Shown here: positions 9,398-20,700 of the stretch, piece after piece | Layout: the number at the start of each line of letters is the position of its first letter | How positions within the stretch are numbered: the first letter of the stretch is position 1 | Assembly (NCBI RefSeq): GCF_020386615.1 | Contig: NZ_CP077769.1 | Location: forward strand, 1,488,001-1,552,000 | Direction of reading: 5' to 3' | DNA length: 64,000 nt | Source of the DNA: Chitinophaga pendula | Lineage (GTDB): Bacteria > Bacteroidota > Bacteroidia > Chitinophagales > Chitinophagaceae | Translations under genes and position numbers: made by a program | The notes under the pieces: generated by a model | What the model was told of the DNA's origin: nothing | The model's input: only the letters and a program-made list of their open reading frames with translations | Databases searched by the model: none

Positions 9398-11353
9398 ATG
9401 AAGAAAAAAAATGCAGCAACCGCAGATGGCCGGTTCGAACTCATCGTTCAACAGGCGCCTGTTGGTATCACCATCTTCAAAGGAAAAGATATGATCGTGG
9501 AGATGGCCAACGAAACCTACCTACAGATCGTTGATAAAAAAGAAGAAGAACTTATAGGCAGATCCCTGTACGACTCTCTCCCGGAAGTAAGAACATTCGT
9601 AGAACCACTCCTAGATAAAGTTTATAATACCGGTGTCTCCCACTATGGGTTTGAATTCCCCGTCATCCTGAACCGCTACGGACAAAGCGAACTGACCTAC
9701 TTTAACTTCGTATACCAGGCCCTCAAAGATGCAGAGGGCGCAATATTTGGCGTCTTCGTCGTAGCCAATGAAGTTACCACCCTAGTACGTGTCAAACAGT
9801 CCATAGAAGAAAGCGAAAGGCAATTCAGGAACATGGTCATGCAGTCTCCCATCGCCATGACCATATTCCGCGGCCCAGACCATATTATAGAACTGGCAAA
9901 TACCACCTTGCTCAAAAATATCTGGCGCAAAACAGAAGAAGAGGTCATGGGCAAAAAAGCCCTCGAAGTCTTCCCCGAACTAAAAACACAGAAATATCCC
10001 GCCCTCCTGCAAAAAGTACTCAATACCGGCATCACACACCGGGAAAGCGAATCCCTGGCAATAGTAGGAGAGGAGTCATTCTATCTCGACTTCGAATACG
10101 CACCGCTGAGAGATACAGAAGGCAACATATCTGGCGTGATGATCACCGTCTATGACGTAACCGAAAAGGTCGTAGCCCGGCAAAATGTTGAAGAAACAAA
10201 AGAACGCCTCCGTCTCGCCGTAGAAGCCACCGGTCTCGCCAGCTGGGACCTGGATCTGCGAGATATGTCCATTCAACATGCCCCACGATTGGTCGAAATA
10301 CTTGGCTATCCCGCCGGCACGGCGCTCACCCATCAGCAAATGCGCAATAGCGTCATCCCCGAAGACCTGGAAAATATCGTCCTAAAAGCACAGGAAGAAG
10401 CCATGACCTCCGGGATCTATCAATATGAAGCCCGTATCATCCTCCCTGACAATACCATCGCCTGGATCAAAACACAGGGGAAAGTCATATACGACGAACA
10501 TAAAGTACCTTTTAAAATAATAGGTACCCTGCGCGATATCACCGAAGAAAAAGCCTTCTCACAAGCCCTTGAAAGACAGGTACAGGAAAGGACAAAAGAA
10601 CTGGCCGTGCAAAACGAAACCCTGGCAAAAATGAACGCCGAACTGAAGAGCTTCGCCTACGTCTCCAGCCACGACCTGCAGGAACCGCTGAGAAAGATCC
10701 GCATCTTCTCCGAACGCATACTCGAAACGGAAATCGATCAGCTCTCCGCTAAAGGAAAAGACTATTTCAGCCGTATCGAAAAAGCAACGGTCACCATGCA
10801 GACACTTATTAAAGACCTGCTGGTGTACTCCCGCACCAGCAACACCGAAAGGACCTTCGAAAAAAGAAATATCGACGATCTCCTCAACGAAGTCAGAGAA
10901 CAGTTAAGCGAAGAGCTGGAAGAGAAAAACGCCACTATCAACGCCACCCCTCTGGGTATTGCAGCCATCATCCCCTTTCAGTTCAAACAGCTACTCATTA
11001 ACCTGATCAGCAATTCGCTTAAATTCTGCCGACCCGGCATAGCTCCCGTTATTAATATAAACCACCAGGTGGTTAAAGCAACGGCTGTCCCCGGCACCAC
11101 CACCGCCATCGAACAGGACTACTATCATCTTACCATAACAGACAATGGCATCGGATTCGACAACGAGTTCCGGGAAAAGATCTTCGAGATCTTCCAACGG
11201 CTCAACCAGAAAGAGAAATTTGAAGGTACCGGTATCGGATTAGCCATCGTAAAAAAGATCGTAGAAAACCACCAGGGCATCATATCCGCACAGGGCGAAA
11301 AAGACAATGGCGCCCGATTTGATATCTATTTCCCCATAGATCCACATCGCTGA
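9398..11353 (+). CDS. PAS-domain sensor histidine kinase (cytoplasmic)
   Basis: 651 residues without transmembrane segments or signal peptide, so a soluble sensor. Three PAS/PAC units are visible: residues about 10-135, 140-265 and 270-390 (each begins with a segment such as QAPVGITIFKG or QSPIAMTIFRG; the third ends IIGTLRDITEEK). A coiled coil near 395-415 is followed by the HisKA domain with H425 in SSHDLQEPLRKI, and a HATPase_c domain with N box (LISNSLKF), DNGIGF and GTGIGLAIVKK. Expected role: autophosphorylation on H425 in response to a small-molecule, redox or light cue bound by a PAS domain, then transfer to the response regulator encoded just upstream. The ligand cannot be told from sequence. 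Confidence 0.93.
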   Translation: MKKKNAATADGRFELIVQQAPVGITIFKGKDMIVEMANETYLQIVDKKEEELIGRSLYDSLPEVRTFVEPLLDKVYNTGVSHYGFEFPVILNRYGQSELTYFNFVYQALKDAEGAIFGVFVVANEVTTLVRVKQSIEESERQFRNMVMQSPIAMTIFRGPDHIIELANTTLLKNIWRKTEEEVMGKKALEVFPELKTQKYPALLQKVLNTGITHRESESLAIVGEESFYLDFEYAPLRDTEGNISGVMITVYDVTEKVVARQNVEETKERLRLAVEATGLASWDLDLRDMSIQHAPRLVEILGYPAGTALTHQQMRNSVIPEDLENIVLKAQEEAMTSGIYQYEARIILPDNTIAWIKTQGKVIYDEHKVPFKIIGTLRDITEEKAFSQALERQVQERTKELAVQNETLAKMNAELKSFAYVSSHDLQEPLRKIRIFSERILETEIDQLSAKGKDYFSRIEKATVTMQTLIKDLLVYSRTSNTERTFEKRNIDDLLNEVREQLSEELEEKNATINATPLGIAAIIPFQFKQLLINLISNSLKFCRPGIAPVININHQVVKATAVPGTTTAIEQDYYHLTITDNGIGFDNEFREKIFEIFQRLNQKEKFEGTGIGLAIVKKIVENHQGIISAQGEKDNGARFDIYFPIDPHR

Positions 11354-11522
11354 TTGCGTCGCCAACCGGGAGGCACAGTGATCAGCGTGGAAATGATCTT
11401 CCGGTATGGTAAAGATGTCACTGCATTGGGATGCATATTTTTTAATTCTGCAGGTACTGGTAGTAGGAGGGCTCGCAATCCTGGAAGACCGGCAGCTCGC
11501 CAAAAGATAATAACGATAACAA

Positions 11523-11840
11523 CTAGTTGGAGGCGGGTAGAAAGCTGAAAATATGATCAAGAAACAGTACATCAATCGCTGTCCGGCATACAATAATAGG
11601 AACTTGATCCACCTGGCTGTCCTGCCGCAGCCGGGTTACATAATGATGATGACATTCCGTGGTGCCCTGACCGTAAATAATGATCAGATCAGGCACCGCA
11701 TCCCGCAATAAAGCACTTACCTGCGCCATATCCGCTGATGCTATTTTCAGATCATAGACATATTTGGAAGATATATATTGGGTAGCGGTCAGGTCTGCTG
11801 AATAATTGCCGATCAGGATAATGTTTTTTACCGGGAGCAT
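11523..11840 (-). CDS. degenerate receiver-like protein (pseudo-response regulator)
   Basis: A 105-residue reading frame on the minus strand between two signalling genes. It begins LPVKNIILIGNYSADLTAT and continues DLIIIYGQG and QVPIIVCRT, which follow the beta1, beta3 and beta4 strands of a CheY-like fold. The acidic pocket residues are absent from the beta1 loop, and the position of the phospho-acceptor Asp after beta3 is Tyr56. The last strand-helix with the conserved Lys is not recognisable. I infer a receiver-derived protein that cannot be phosphorylated in the usual way. It could bind partners constitutively or be decaying. No strong promoter or ribosome-binding site was seen, so it may also be a chance frame. 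Confidence 0.5.
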   Translation of the reverse strand: MLPVKNIILIGNYSADLTATQYISSKYVYDLKIASADMAQVSALLRDAVPDLIIIYGQGTTECHHHYVTRLRQDSQVDQVPIIVCRTAIDVLFLDHIFSFLPASN

Positions 11841-12106
11841 ATTTCAGTGTTAGAATAGATCATAACCTGGTTGGAGTTCATTGAAGGAGCGGCTGATAGC
11901 GTATGTTTTACACGTATTTTAACATGCAGGGCATTTTTGTTTTTCTTTGATGAGCATAGTGTTCACTCCAAGGACAGAGTAGGCGTAAAGGTAGTATTTG
12001 CAGCACGAATTGCAATAAATTATTTTTTCATTCTATAACAGATTTGCTTTATTTGCAACCTGGATCATTAATTATCTTCGAAAGACCTATAAGTTAATAT
12101 AGTATT

Positions 12107-12556
12107 ATGACAAATGTTAATAAAGAACACACCCATGTTTTATTAGCAGAAGATGATGACGACGACTTTATGGTATTCTCTATGGCTGTCGATGACATCA
12201 AGACCATTAAAATAGTATTGACTAGGGCAGAGAATGGTGAGATTCTGATGCGGCTGCTGGATGAAAAACATCCGGATATCCTCTTCCTTGACCTGTTAAT
12301 GCCCTGCAAAGATGGTATGCAATGCATCCGGGAGATCCGTGCCAATAAGAAATTCGACTCATTACCCATCATCATCTATTCTTCACTGGCCGACTTGAAG
12401 AATATCGAATTCTGCTATCGCGAAGGGTCCAACCTCTACGCCAAAAAACCGTCTTCATTACAGGAACTAAGAGATATACTTGAACGCATCTTCGCCATCG
12501 ACTGGAAACGCATGATGTACTATCCGCCCATGTCACAGTTCGTTATCAACGAATAG
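12107..12556 (+). CDS. single-domain response regulator
   Basis: 149 residues, CheY-like receiver only. The acidic cluster is EDDDDD (residues 15-20), the phospho-acceptor is D62 in FLDLLMP, hydroxyl residues sit at S92-S93, and the lysine is K114 in AKKP. A short tail (WKRMMYYPPMSQFVINE) extends past the receiver. It resembles the regulator at 8936 in length and lack of an output domain and may be a second acceptor for the nearby PAS kinase. It stands alone on its transcript as far as can be seen. Confidence 0.9.
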   Translation: MTNVNKEHTHVLLAEDDDDDFMVFSMAVDDIKTIKIVLTRAENGEILMRLLDEKHPDILFLDLLMPCKDGMQCIREIRANKKFDSLPIIIYSSLADLKNIEFCYREGSNLYAKKPSSLQELRDILERIFAIDWKRMMYYPPMSQFVINE

Positions 12557-12606
12557 ATCATCTCCGCCGCTTTTTACTGCACCACAATACCAACCGTAAA
12601 AATTAT

Positions 12607-12648
12607 TTGTCATATAAGGTCAATCACACGAGTAGCCTTATATGACAA
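12607..12648 (+). repeat. perfect 13-bp inverted repeat with 16-nt spacer
   Basis: TTGTCATATAAGG at 12607-12619 is matched exactly by CCTTATATGACAA at 12636-12648. No T-run follows on either strand, so it is not a typical intrinsic terminator. It lies in the 308-base gap between the response regulator and the AraC gene, about 217 bases before the latter, and could be an operator or a transcript-end hairpin. I see nothing else in this gap (12557-12864). Confidence 0.75.
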
Positions 12649-12864
12649 CGGAATTTAACGTACTTTAGCCCACCTGATGACTGGCCACACTTACCTGCTG
12701 TAAGCATGGGTCGGTACCAGGACCTTCTCCTCCTTTCCCCGCATCACTGCACTCCAGGTAAGTACCATATCCGCCGGCAACCATTGTTGTTTGACCATCA
12801 TTTCGTGTGTGTATTATACCTATTGCAGCCCAGTACTGCCTAACCAAACCTATCGTATGCTATT

Positions 12865-13839
12865 ATGAAGATCCATGTTGTAACCACCTCCGACGTACAA
12901 TACCTGCCCGCTATCCACAGCCCGGAACGAATAAGACATTTCATACCACAAGCTACCAGGACCACTATACAAGGCGACTTCGGCAATATATACTGCCAGC
13001 AATCCCATCTCGACCTCCTCACCTTGAGCTATTGCGTATTCGACCTCTCCAGGGCCACCGATATCAACATCTCAGCATTCAAATCCCTGCACCTCTGCTA
13101 CAACCTCAGCGGCAGGAATATACCAGTCCAGCAACTGGTTCAACTGGGCAATACCCAAACGCTGATCAATTACCTCATTTGCCCGCAATACACGATCAGC
13201 CTGCTCCCCGGTCATTATAGCGTCCTCACCCTCGAAGTCGATCAAACACTATACCCCTTGCTAAAAGAAGAATACGACTTCCTCCGGCAATTATCCCCCT
13301 CACAACAGCTACACAGCCGTTGCCCCCGCCTTACCCAATCCGCCCAGATGCAACTCACCAGCGAACAACTGCTGTCTATCGAAGAATCCGGACAGCTTGG
13401 TAGCATCAACCTCGACGCCGCCGCCAAAAGATTACTCTTCCTCACCTTCAAAGAAGCACGTACCCGGCTCACCAGCACTATCAGACTGCCCTGCAATCCC
13501 TACAAAAACCTCCTCCTCGAAGTACAGCATTTTATCCAGCATCACTTGGACCACAAAATGACCATCGACAGCATCGCCCGCAAATTCAAACTGAGCCGCT
13601 CCCGCCTCCAATCCGCCTTCAAAGAACTATTCGGCATACCCATACACAGCTACATCATAGAAGAACGCATCGCAAAAGCTAAAATACTCCTCCAACAAGG
13701 CGCCCTCCTGGCAGAAGTAGCCACAACAGTAGGATTCCCCGATAAAAGCAATTTCGTGAGAGCATTTAAAAAAGCCACCGGCCTGACGCCTGCTTCCTAC
13801 CGGGAGCTATATAACGAAGAAGAAAGCAACCCGTCCTGA
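12865..13839 (+). CDS. AraC-family transcriptional regulator
   Basis: 324 residues. The N-terminal about 215 residues have no recognised motif beyond general similarity to AraC regulators with divergent sensor domains. Residues about 225-320 are a typical AraC DNA-binding domain with two helix-turn-helix motifs (MTIDSIARKFKLSRSRLQSAFKELFG, and the second with EVATTVGFPDKSNFVRAFKKATGLTPASYR). It is in the same direction as the methyltransferase and the megasynthase that follow, which makes it a candidate regulator of that cluster, but about 1.9 kb and one gene separate them. The start at 12865 (MKIHVVTTSDVQ) gives a normal family length. Confidence 0.9.
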   Translation: MKIHVVTTSDVQYLPAIHSPERIRHFIPQATRTTIQGDFGNIYCQQSHLDLLTLSYCVFDLSRATDINISAFKSLHLCYNLSGRNIPVQQLVQLGNTQTLINYLICPQYTISLLPGHYSVLTLEVDQTLYPLLKEEYDFLRQLSPSQQLHSRCPRLTQSAQMQLTSEQLLSIEESGQLGSINLDAAAKRLLFLTFKEARTRLTSTIRLPCNPYKNLLLEVQHFIQHHLDHKMTIDSIARKFKLSRSRLQSAFKELFGIPIHSYIIEERIAKAKILLQQGALLAEVATTVGFPDKSNFVRAFKKATGLTPASYRELYNEEESNPS

Positions 13840-13947
13840 ATCTCTATCTCAATAGTAGCCTGCTGACCCGCTAAAATACCCCGCCACCATAAGTACTATA
13901 CTATGTGGAGAAAAAATAACACCTTTGCGCTACGATAACGATCCAAT

Positions 13948-14772
13948 ATGAAAAGGGCTAAACTAGTCAGCGAAACAATCGAACAATTCTATTCCGAAAC
14001 TTACGAAGAGATAAGACTGGAAGTAGGGCTGGGACCCCTGGAATTCGAACGTAATAAAGAACTCATACAACGTTTCCTGCCAGCAAAAGGAGGCGCGATC
14101 GCCGACATAGGCGGCGGACCAGGTGTATATGCCGCCTGGATGGCCAAACTGGGCCACGAAGTAATCCTCTTCGACCCCGTACCCAAACATGTCGAACAAG
14201 CAAACAAACGCTCCGCCAAATCCAAAAAACGTCCCTTCAAAGCATTGCTGGGGGAAGCCCGGCAACTCGACCTCCCGGATAATACCACCGATGTAGCCAT
14301 ACTCCATGGTCCCCTCTACCACCTCCAGCAGGAAGAAGATCGCATCGCCGCCATCCGCGAAGCTCAGCGCATACTGAAACCCGGCGGCATATTCCTCGGC
14401 TTCGCCATCAACTATACCGCCTCCACCCTCGTAGGATTGTTCAATGGCCACATCTACGACCCTGCCTTCCTGCAAATGTGCCGCGAAGAACTAAGTTCCG
14501 GCGTCCACAATGCACCCGGCAACTGGCCCGGTATCCTCCCCGAAGCCTACTACCACCGCCCCCCTCAGCTGACAGCCGAAGTTACCACCACCGGCCTCTC
14601 TCACATCGATACCTTCGCCGTAGAAGGCATCGCCTGGATGGACAGCAAATACTTCGAACACCGCTCCGACCCCCTCAAAAACAAACAACTGATGGAACTC
14701 CTCCGACTCACCGAAAATCATCCCGAAATGCTCGCCATGAGCCCCCATATGATGATCGCCGCCAGGAAATAA
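13948..14772 (+). CDS. class I SAM-dependent methyltransferase
   Basis: 274 residues. SAM-binding motif I is IADIGGGPGVY at residues 51-61, followed by an acidic end of beta2 (LFDP) and later motifs (EARQLDLPD, AILHGPLYHL, RILKPGGIFLGF). This is the UbiE/BioC-like Rossmann fold. The acceptor is unknown. It lies about 1 kb before the megasynthase, in the same direction, and could tailor the product, but the distance and the intervening repeat region make co-transcription uncertain. A CACCTTTG sequence (one mismatch to the -7 consensus) about 20 bases before the ATG may be its promoter. Confidence 0.88.
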   Translation: MKRAKLVSETIEQFYSETYEEIRLEVGLGPLEFERNKELIQRFLPAKGGAIADIGGGPGVYAAWMAKLGHEVILFDPVPKHVEQANKRSAKSKKRPFKALLGEARQLDLPDNTTDVAILHGPLYHLQQEEDRIAAIREAQRILKPGGIFLGFAINYTASTLVGLFNGHIYDPAFLQMCREELSSGVHNAPGNWPGILPEAYYHRPPQLTAEVTTTGLSHIDTFAVEGIAWMDSKYFEHRSDPLKNKQLMELLRLTENHPEMLAMSPHMMIAARK

Positions 14773-15714
14773 TACCCCGGATGTCATAATGAGTGTACAA
14801 CGCAAGGTGTTGACTGTCAGTTAATTGATTTTTAATGTGTAAGCGAAAAGAGCTGACTTATAGGTAATTATAGCCTCAGGTCCACCTCTCCTGTATCATT
14901 CCTATAACATTCGTATAACATTCCTATAAGTAACCTTCACCTGGCAAGCCTCCCCGCCACCTGTCCCGATGCACTTGGTAACTTGATGCCAACAGCGCCC
15001 GATTTAAAAAAATACACCTCAGCGTAACTATCGATAATAGATATACGTTAAATGAATAGCTGAATATATAAAAGTATACAGTACCTCCGCCTTTGTATAC
15101 AAAAATGATGATAACATAGACCATTATTGCATACAACAACAAGACAAGTATAGCCGTCATTTTATACTACTGAAATAGGATTGCATTGACTGTTGCAACG
15201 TGTAAGTGATTTATTTGAGTAGCTGGTAAATGTATTGTCATGGCTTGTTTGGGCAGATTGTAAAAGTAGAGTAATGCGCTGCCATTACATAGGAGTTTTG
15301 GCTGTTTCATATTTATTTGCTTACTTTACCAACGTAAATAAACACTATTTAAATAGCGAGAATATTTACAGAAGGTGAACAAAAGATTCGCCATTGAAAT
15401 GACCCATAACCCGACTAAATAAACCCTGTTATTAAATAAAAACAACTCATTCAAATCGCTCAGTAATAGGCCCCGCCAGGACCAGTACCGTTGTATTTGA
15501 AACACAGTCAACTATGTTAGCCAGCAACAAGTGATTTGATAATGCAAAATGCCAGCTCAGATGATGCCACATTTATCATGTTAATACATCTTGTTAAATC
15601 CAACTTATAGTGTACCACTGATTACAAACGATGAGATCCACGCCGGATACCCGCATCCTTATTGCCGGTACCAGCTGCCAATGACTTGATATTTACCCTG
15701 AATAGAATGGATAC
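14773..15714. other. long AT-rich intergenic region before the megasynthase
   Basis: About 940 bases without a supportable gene. It contains the 11-bp repeat array (14890-14933) and a 12-bp palindrome CTATTTAAATAG (15345-15356). No exact TAnnTTTG box with a TTG partner was found, although near matches (TTTATTTG around 15312) exist. Base composition is clearly lower in GC than the flanking genes. The length is compatible with a heavily regulated promoter for the 19-kb gene. Confidence 0.6.
14890..14933. repeat. four degenerate copies of an 11-bp repeat (CCTATAACATT family)
   Basis: Consecutive units CCTGTATCATT, CCTATAACATT, CGTATAACATT and CCTATAAGTAA have an exact 11-bp period. Closely related units form the inverted arrays at 41491-41633. 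The period equals about one helical turn. Confidence 0.8.
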
Positions 15715-15798
15715 ATGCATCCCGCATCGTATGCAAATACGTATTCCCATTACTATAAAGGCCCCCATAGCGTAAACCATGTTAATACCAGACATTTT

Positions 15799-17775
15799 AT
15801 GAGTAAACCCAATCTCCTCCCGACACTGACAGCGTTATTGATCGCACAGAAAAATAACCTGGATAAAGGCATCACCTTTATTTCCGCGGCCAACAAGGAA
15901 GATTATTTGTCCTATCAACACTTATATAATAATGCATTGTCAATACTGGGATATTTACAACACAAAGGTGTAAAACCCGGCGATGAAGTAGTATTGCAGT
16001 TGCAGGATAATAAAACATTCATTCAATACTTTTGGGCCTGCATCCTAGGTGGTATCATCCCCGTACCCGTCGCAGTAACCTACCAGGGAGAAAATGCACA
16101 AAAACTACACCGCATATGGCAACTCCTTCACCATCCATACCTGCTTACCAACAAAGAAGCATTCGGCAAACTGAATGATAAAAGTACCGCCGCTTCCTCC
16201 CTCGCCAATCGCACCATCTACGTGGAAGAGGCAGGGAATAATATAGGTGACGGCGTGATACATCATGCCGGATCCTCCGATATCGCTTTCCTCCAGTTCT
16301 CCTCCGGCTCCACCGGCAATCCTAAAGGAGTCGTACTGAAACATAGTAACCTCATCGCCAATATCACCTCCGCACTCCCCACCCATACCTGCGAAGAAGA
16401 CCGCCGCCTCAGCTGGATGCCACTCACCCACGACCTGGGCCTGATCTTCTTTCACCTATACCCGCTAGCCATCGGCGCCCAACACTTCCTGATGCCTACC
16501 GACCTGTTCATCCGCCACCCACTGCTCTGGCTTCAGAAGGTGTCAGAGCATAAAGCCACCATCACCGGATCACCCAACTTTGGGTATAAATATTACCTCA
16601 ATCAGTTCTCTCCCGAAAAAGTAGAAGGCCTGGACCTTTCCTCCTTACAGATCATCATCAACGGAGCCGAACCTATTGCCGGTACCCTCTGCCGTAACTT
16701 CCTCCACACACTATCCCGTTACGGCCTCAGCGCCTCCGCCATGTGCCCCGCCTACGGTCTGGCCGAAAGTACCCTCATCGTTACCTTTGCCCCGGCAGAC
16801 AGCACCGTCGAAAGCCTCTTCGTGAAAAGAGAAGCCCTCACCGTCGGCCGCTACATCACCGAACCGGGTATGATAGAACAGGCAAAGACACCGGAAAATA
16901 TGGAGATCGTCAACGCCGGTAAGATCATCGCTGACACCACCCTCAGGATCACCGATGACCAGGGCAATATCCTCTCCGATGGGGGAGTAGGCATCATATG
17001 GGTCGGAGGCCCCAGCGTAACATCACAGTATTATAACAACGAAACCGCCACCAACGCCGTCATTGAAAATGGCTGGCTCAACACTGGCGATACCGGATTT
17101 ATGTGGAACGACGCACTCTATATCGTCGGCCGTGTAAAAGATATCATCATCGTCAATGGCCTTAACGTATACCCGCACGACATCGAACAAACCGCAGAAG
17201 CCATAGAAGGAATAGAAACCGGCAAAGTACTGGCCTGCGGCGTACCCAACGAAGACGAATCCTCCGAATCCATCGTCGTATTCGTATTATTCAAACTGTC
17301 CATAGAGAAATTTGTTCCCATCGCCCGGCAAGTCAAACGCCTCATCGCCGAACAACTGGGTCTTGACGTGAAACATGTCCTGCCCACACGTAAGATCGCT
17401 AAAACCACCAGCGGAAAAGTAAAACGTTACCTCTTCTCAGAAGAATACCGCAATGGCATATACAACGAAATTATCCGCACCATCGATGCCATAGAGGAAC
17501 AGGAATGGCAGATAGCACAAACGGCAGTCACACAACAACAGCGGGTACGTCCCCACCAAACCATCATCCGCGCCTGGCTCGAAACCTGGCTGCAACAAAA
17601 ACTCAGGATCACCGCCGCCGTATTATCACCGGTTAAGACCTTCCGAGAATATGGCATCACCTCTCTGCAGGCCGTCGCCCTCGCACAAGATCTGGAACAC
17701 TTCCTGCAACAACCCGTAGACAATACCGTCGTATACAACTACCCTAACATACAGCTACTGTCCCTCCACCTGGCA
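15799..17775 (+). other. loading module: fatty acyl-AMP ligase and ACP
   Basis: The FAAL domain spans to about 17490. Its P-loop is SSGSTGNPKG at residues 196-205, with the FAAL-typical LTHDLGLIFFHLYPL and SPNFGYKYYLN stretches and GRVKDIIIVNGLNVYPHDIE. It should adenylate a free fatty acid and pass it to the ACP (17550-17775), whose pantetheine serine is S650 in YGITSLQA. Chain length cannot be inferred. Confidence 0.9.
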
Positions 17776-20700
17776 GGAGAGGAGCAGCCAGCTAACACAA
17801 CCCCTCATCCGCTTAGCACCAGTACAGACGATGACAAGGTAGCCATTATCGGTATCGGCTGCCGCTTCCCTGGTAACGTCAACACCCCGGACGACTTCTG
17901 GCGCCTGCTCATCGAACAGCGCAACGCCATCACCGATATTCCCGAAGATCGCTGGAACATCCCCGGATACTTCGATAGCACACCGGGAACACGGGGGAAA
18001 ATGTATACCCGCCAAGGTGGATTCCTATCCGGTGTCGACCAGTTCGATCCGCTCTTCTTCGGTATCTCCCCCAAAGAAGCCGAAGCCATGGACCCGCAAC
18101 AACGCCTGCTCCTGGAAGTATGCTGGGAAGCATTGGAACATGCAGGGCTCCAGCCCGCCTCCCTCAGAGGCAGCGACAGCGGCGTCTTCATCGGCATGGG
18201 GGCAGATGACTATGGACAAATCATCCGCGAAAACCAGGACGTCACCTGGTTCGAAGATGCCTTCACCGGCTTGGGCACCGAACGTAGCATCGCCGCCGGT
18301 AGGATCGCCTACCTGCTCGACCTCCACGGCCCGGCCATACAGCTGGATACCGCCTGCTCTTCTTCATTGGTAGCCGTACACCAGGCTTGCCAAAGCCTCC
18401 TGTACGATGGCTGCTCAATGGCACTGGCAGGTGGCGTCAACCTCATGCTGTCCCCCGATGGCACCGTCAAACTATGCCAGATGAATGCATTGTCGCCCAC
18501 CGACACATGTAAAACCTTCGATGATAGCGCCGATGGTTATGTCCGTAGCGAAGGTGCCGCTGTGATCGTATTGAAAAAACTGGAAAATGCTATCGCAGAT
18601 GGTAATAACATACTGGCCGTCATCAGCGGTGCCGCCGTCAACCATGATGGCCTCAGCAATGGCATCTCCGCACCCAATGGCGTCGCCCAGCAACAGCTGA
18701 TCAACAAAGCATTACATCGCGCTGGCATCAATGCAGCCAACGTGCAATATGTAGAAACACATGGCACCGGCACCCGCCTCGGCGACCCCGTAGAAGTACA
18801 GGCACTGAATGCCGTCTATGGCAATAACCGCCATGCCGGACAGCCGTTGCTGTTAGGTGCCGTCAAAAGTAATATAGGCCATCTCGAAGCCGCCGCAGGG
18901 ATAGCTGGTCTCATCAAAGCCGTCCTCTGTCTGCAACACCAGCAGATACCGGCCACCATCCATCAGCACACGCCTAATCGCTTTATCCCCTGGAAAGACA
19001 TGCCCGTACAGGTAGTCGATCGCCTCACACCCTGGAATGCCGGCAACAACATCCGCCGCGCCGCCGTCAGCGCATTCGGCCTCAGCGGCACCAACGCGCA
19101 TGTCATCCTGGAAGAAGCACCGCCAACCGCCACTAACGTCATCACAACGTCTTACAAACCGTCCTATCCGCTGGTCCTATCCGCTAAAGACAGCAAAGCG
19201 CTGAAAGCACTGGCCCAACGCTATAGCTCCCACCTGCAGCAAAATGATTTGCCGCTGCCTGACCTGGCTGCCAATATGGTCTTCACCAGGGAAAGCCATA
19301 CCCATCGCCTCGCCATCGCCGCAGAAAGCATCCCCGCACTCCGCCAGGCCTTGCAACAGTTCGGCGATGACCAGCTCTCTAGGGATATCATTTATGGAGT
19401 ACATAATGCCGGCATCCCTAAACTGGCCTGGCTATTCACCGGACAAGGGTCCCAATACTGGGAAATGGGAAAAGAACTATATGCACATAACGCCGTGTTC
19501 AAACAGGTCATCGACCATTGCGATGCCTACCTGCAAAAACAGTGGGATATCTCCTTGCTGGATCTACTCTACCAGCACGACAAAACCACCGGCAATGCCC
19601 GCCTCCGCGAAACCCGCTACACACAACCCGCCCTCTATGCCATCGGCTGCGCCCTGGCAGATACCTGGCGCTCCTGGGGTATCACCCCGTCCGTCGTCGC
19701 CGGACATAGCGTAGGCGAATTCGCTGCAGCATACACCGCCGGCGTCTTCTCCCTCCATGATGGCCTCCGCCTCATCACCGCCAGAGCCGCCCTCATGCAT
19801 GCCATCGAACAACCTGGTAGCATGGCCATGGCATTCGGCCCCGAAGACATCGTCAACAACATCATACAGCCCTTCGGAAACGCACTGGCCATCGCAGCCG
19901 TCAATGGCCCTAACCTCATCGTCATATCAGGACAAAAAGCCGCCGTAGCCGAAGCGCTGACCGCTCTCAAACAAGCTGGCATCGGCAGCCGCGAACTGGC
20001 AGTATCACATGCCTTCCACTCCCCATTGATGGAACCCATGATACCAGCCTTCCGCGAAGTCGCCGCCAACATCCGCTTCCATACCCCCCAACTGCCACTG
20101 GTGTCCAATGTCACCGGCGATAGCGGCCACACAGCAGTCACCACCGTCGACTACTGGTGCCGTCATATCCTCGCACCCGTACAGTTCTCTAAAAGCATAC
20201 AGGCCATCAGGAACCTCAACATCGATAGCTTCCTCGAATTAGGACCGCAACCTAACCTGCTCTCCATGGCCCAGCTGACAGCCCCCTTCGAAGAGGGCAC
20301 CGCCCTGCCCAGCATGCGCGAAGGCCAGTCCGACTGGTCCACCATGCTACAGGCACTGATGGCCCTATATGTCAAAGGCGCCCCAGTCAACTGGCAATCG
20401 TTCTTTGAAGATAGACCGTATCGCCACCTGACCTTACCTGCATATCCATTCCAACGCCAGCGATACTGGATCAGCACCAGCGAAAAACAAACACCGGTAA
20501 CCGCTGCCTGTAACATCGCAACAACAGCACAACCAGTAGCAACACCGGCCGCAGCATCATCTGCACCGGCTGCCGCTAACACCACGACAACAACAACAGC
20601 CACGACAACAACAACAGCGCAGCCTGTACGTACCGTCATCATCAACAGCCTGGTCGATGTGCTCGCCCGCCTCCTCAAGATAGACCCGGCCAACATCAAC

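Noticed and set aside
11354..11548. A 64-codon plus-strand frame after the histidine kinase
   Set aside because: The translation (Arg/Gly-rich, no hydrophobic core) looks random and overlaps the better minus-strand receiver-like frame.
12807..13220. A 137-codon plus-strand frame overlapping the AraC gene
   Set aside because: Out of frame with the AraC protein, Pro/His/Arg-rich, typical shadow of a real coding sequence.
14924..15160. A 78-codon minus-strand frame predicted to be very hydrophobic
   Set aside because: Hydrophobic shadows are expected in AT-rich DNA; no promoter, ribosome-binding site or known family supports it. It cannot be fully excluded as a small membrane protein.
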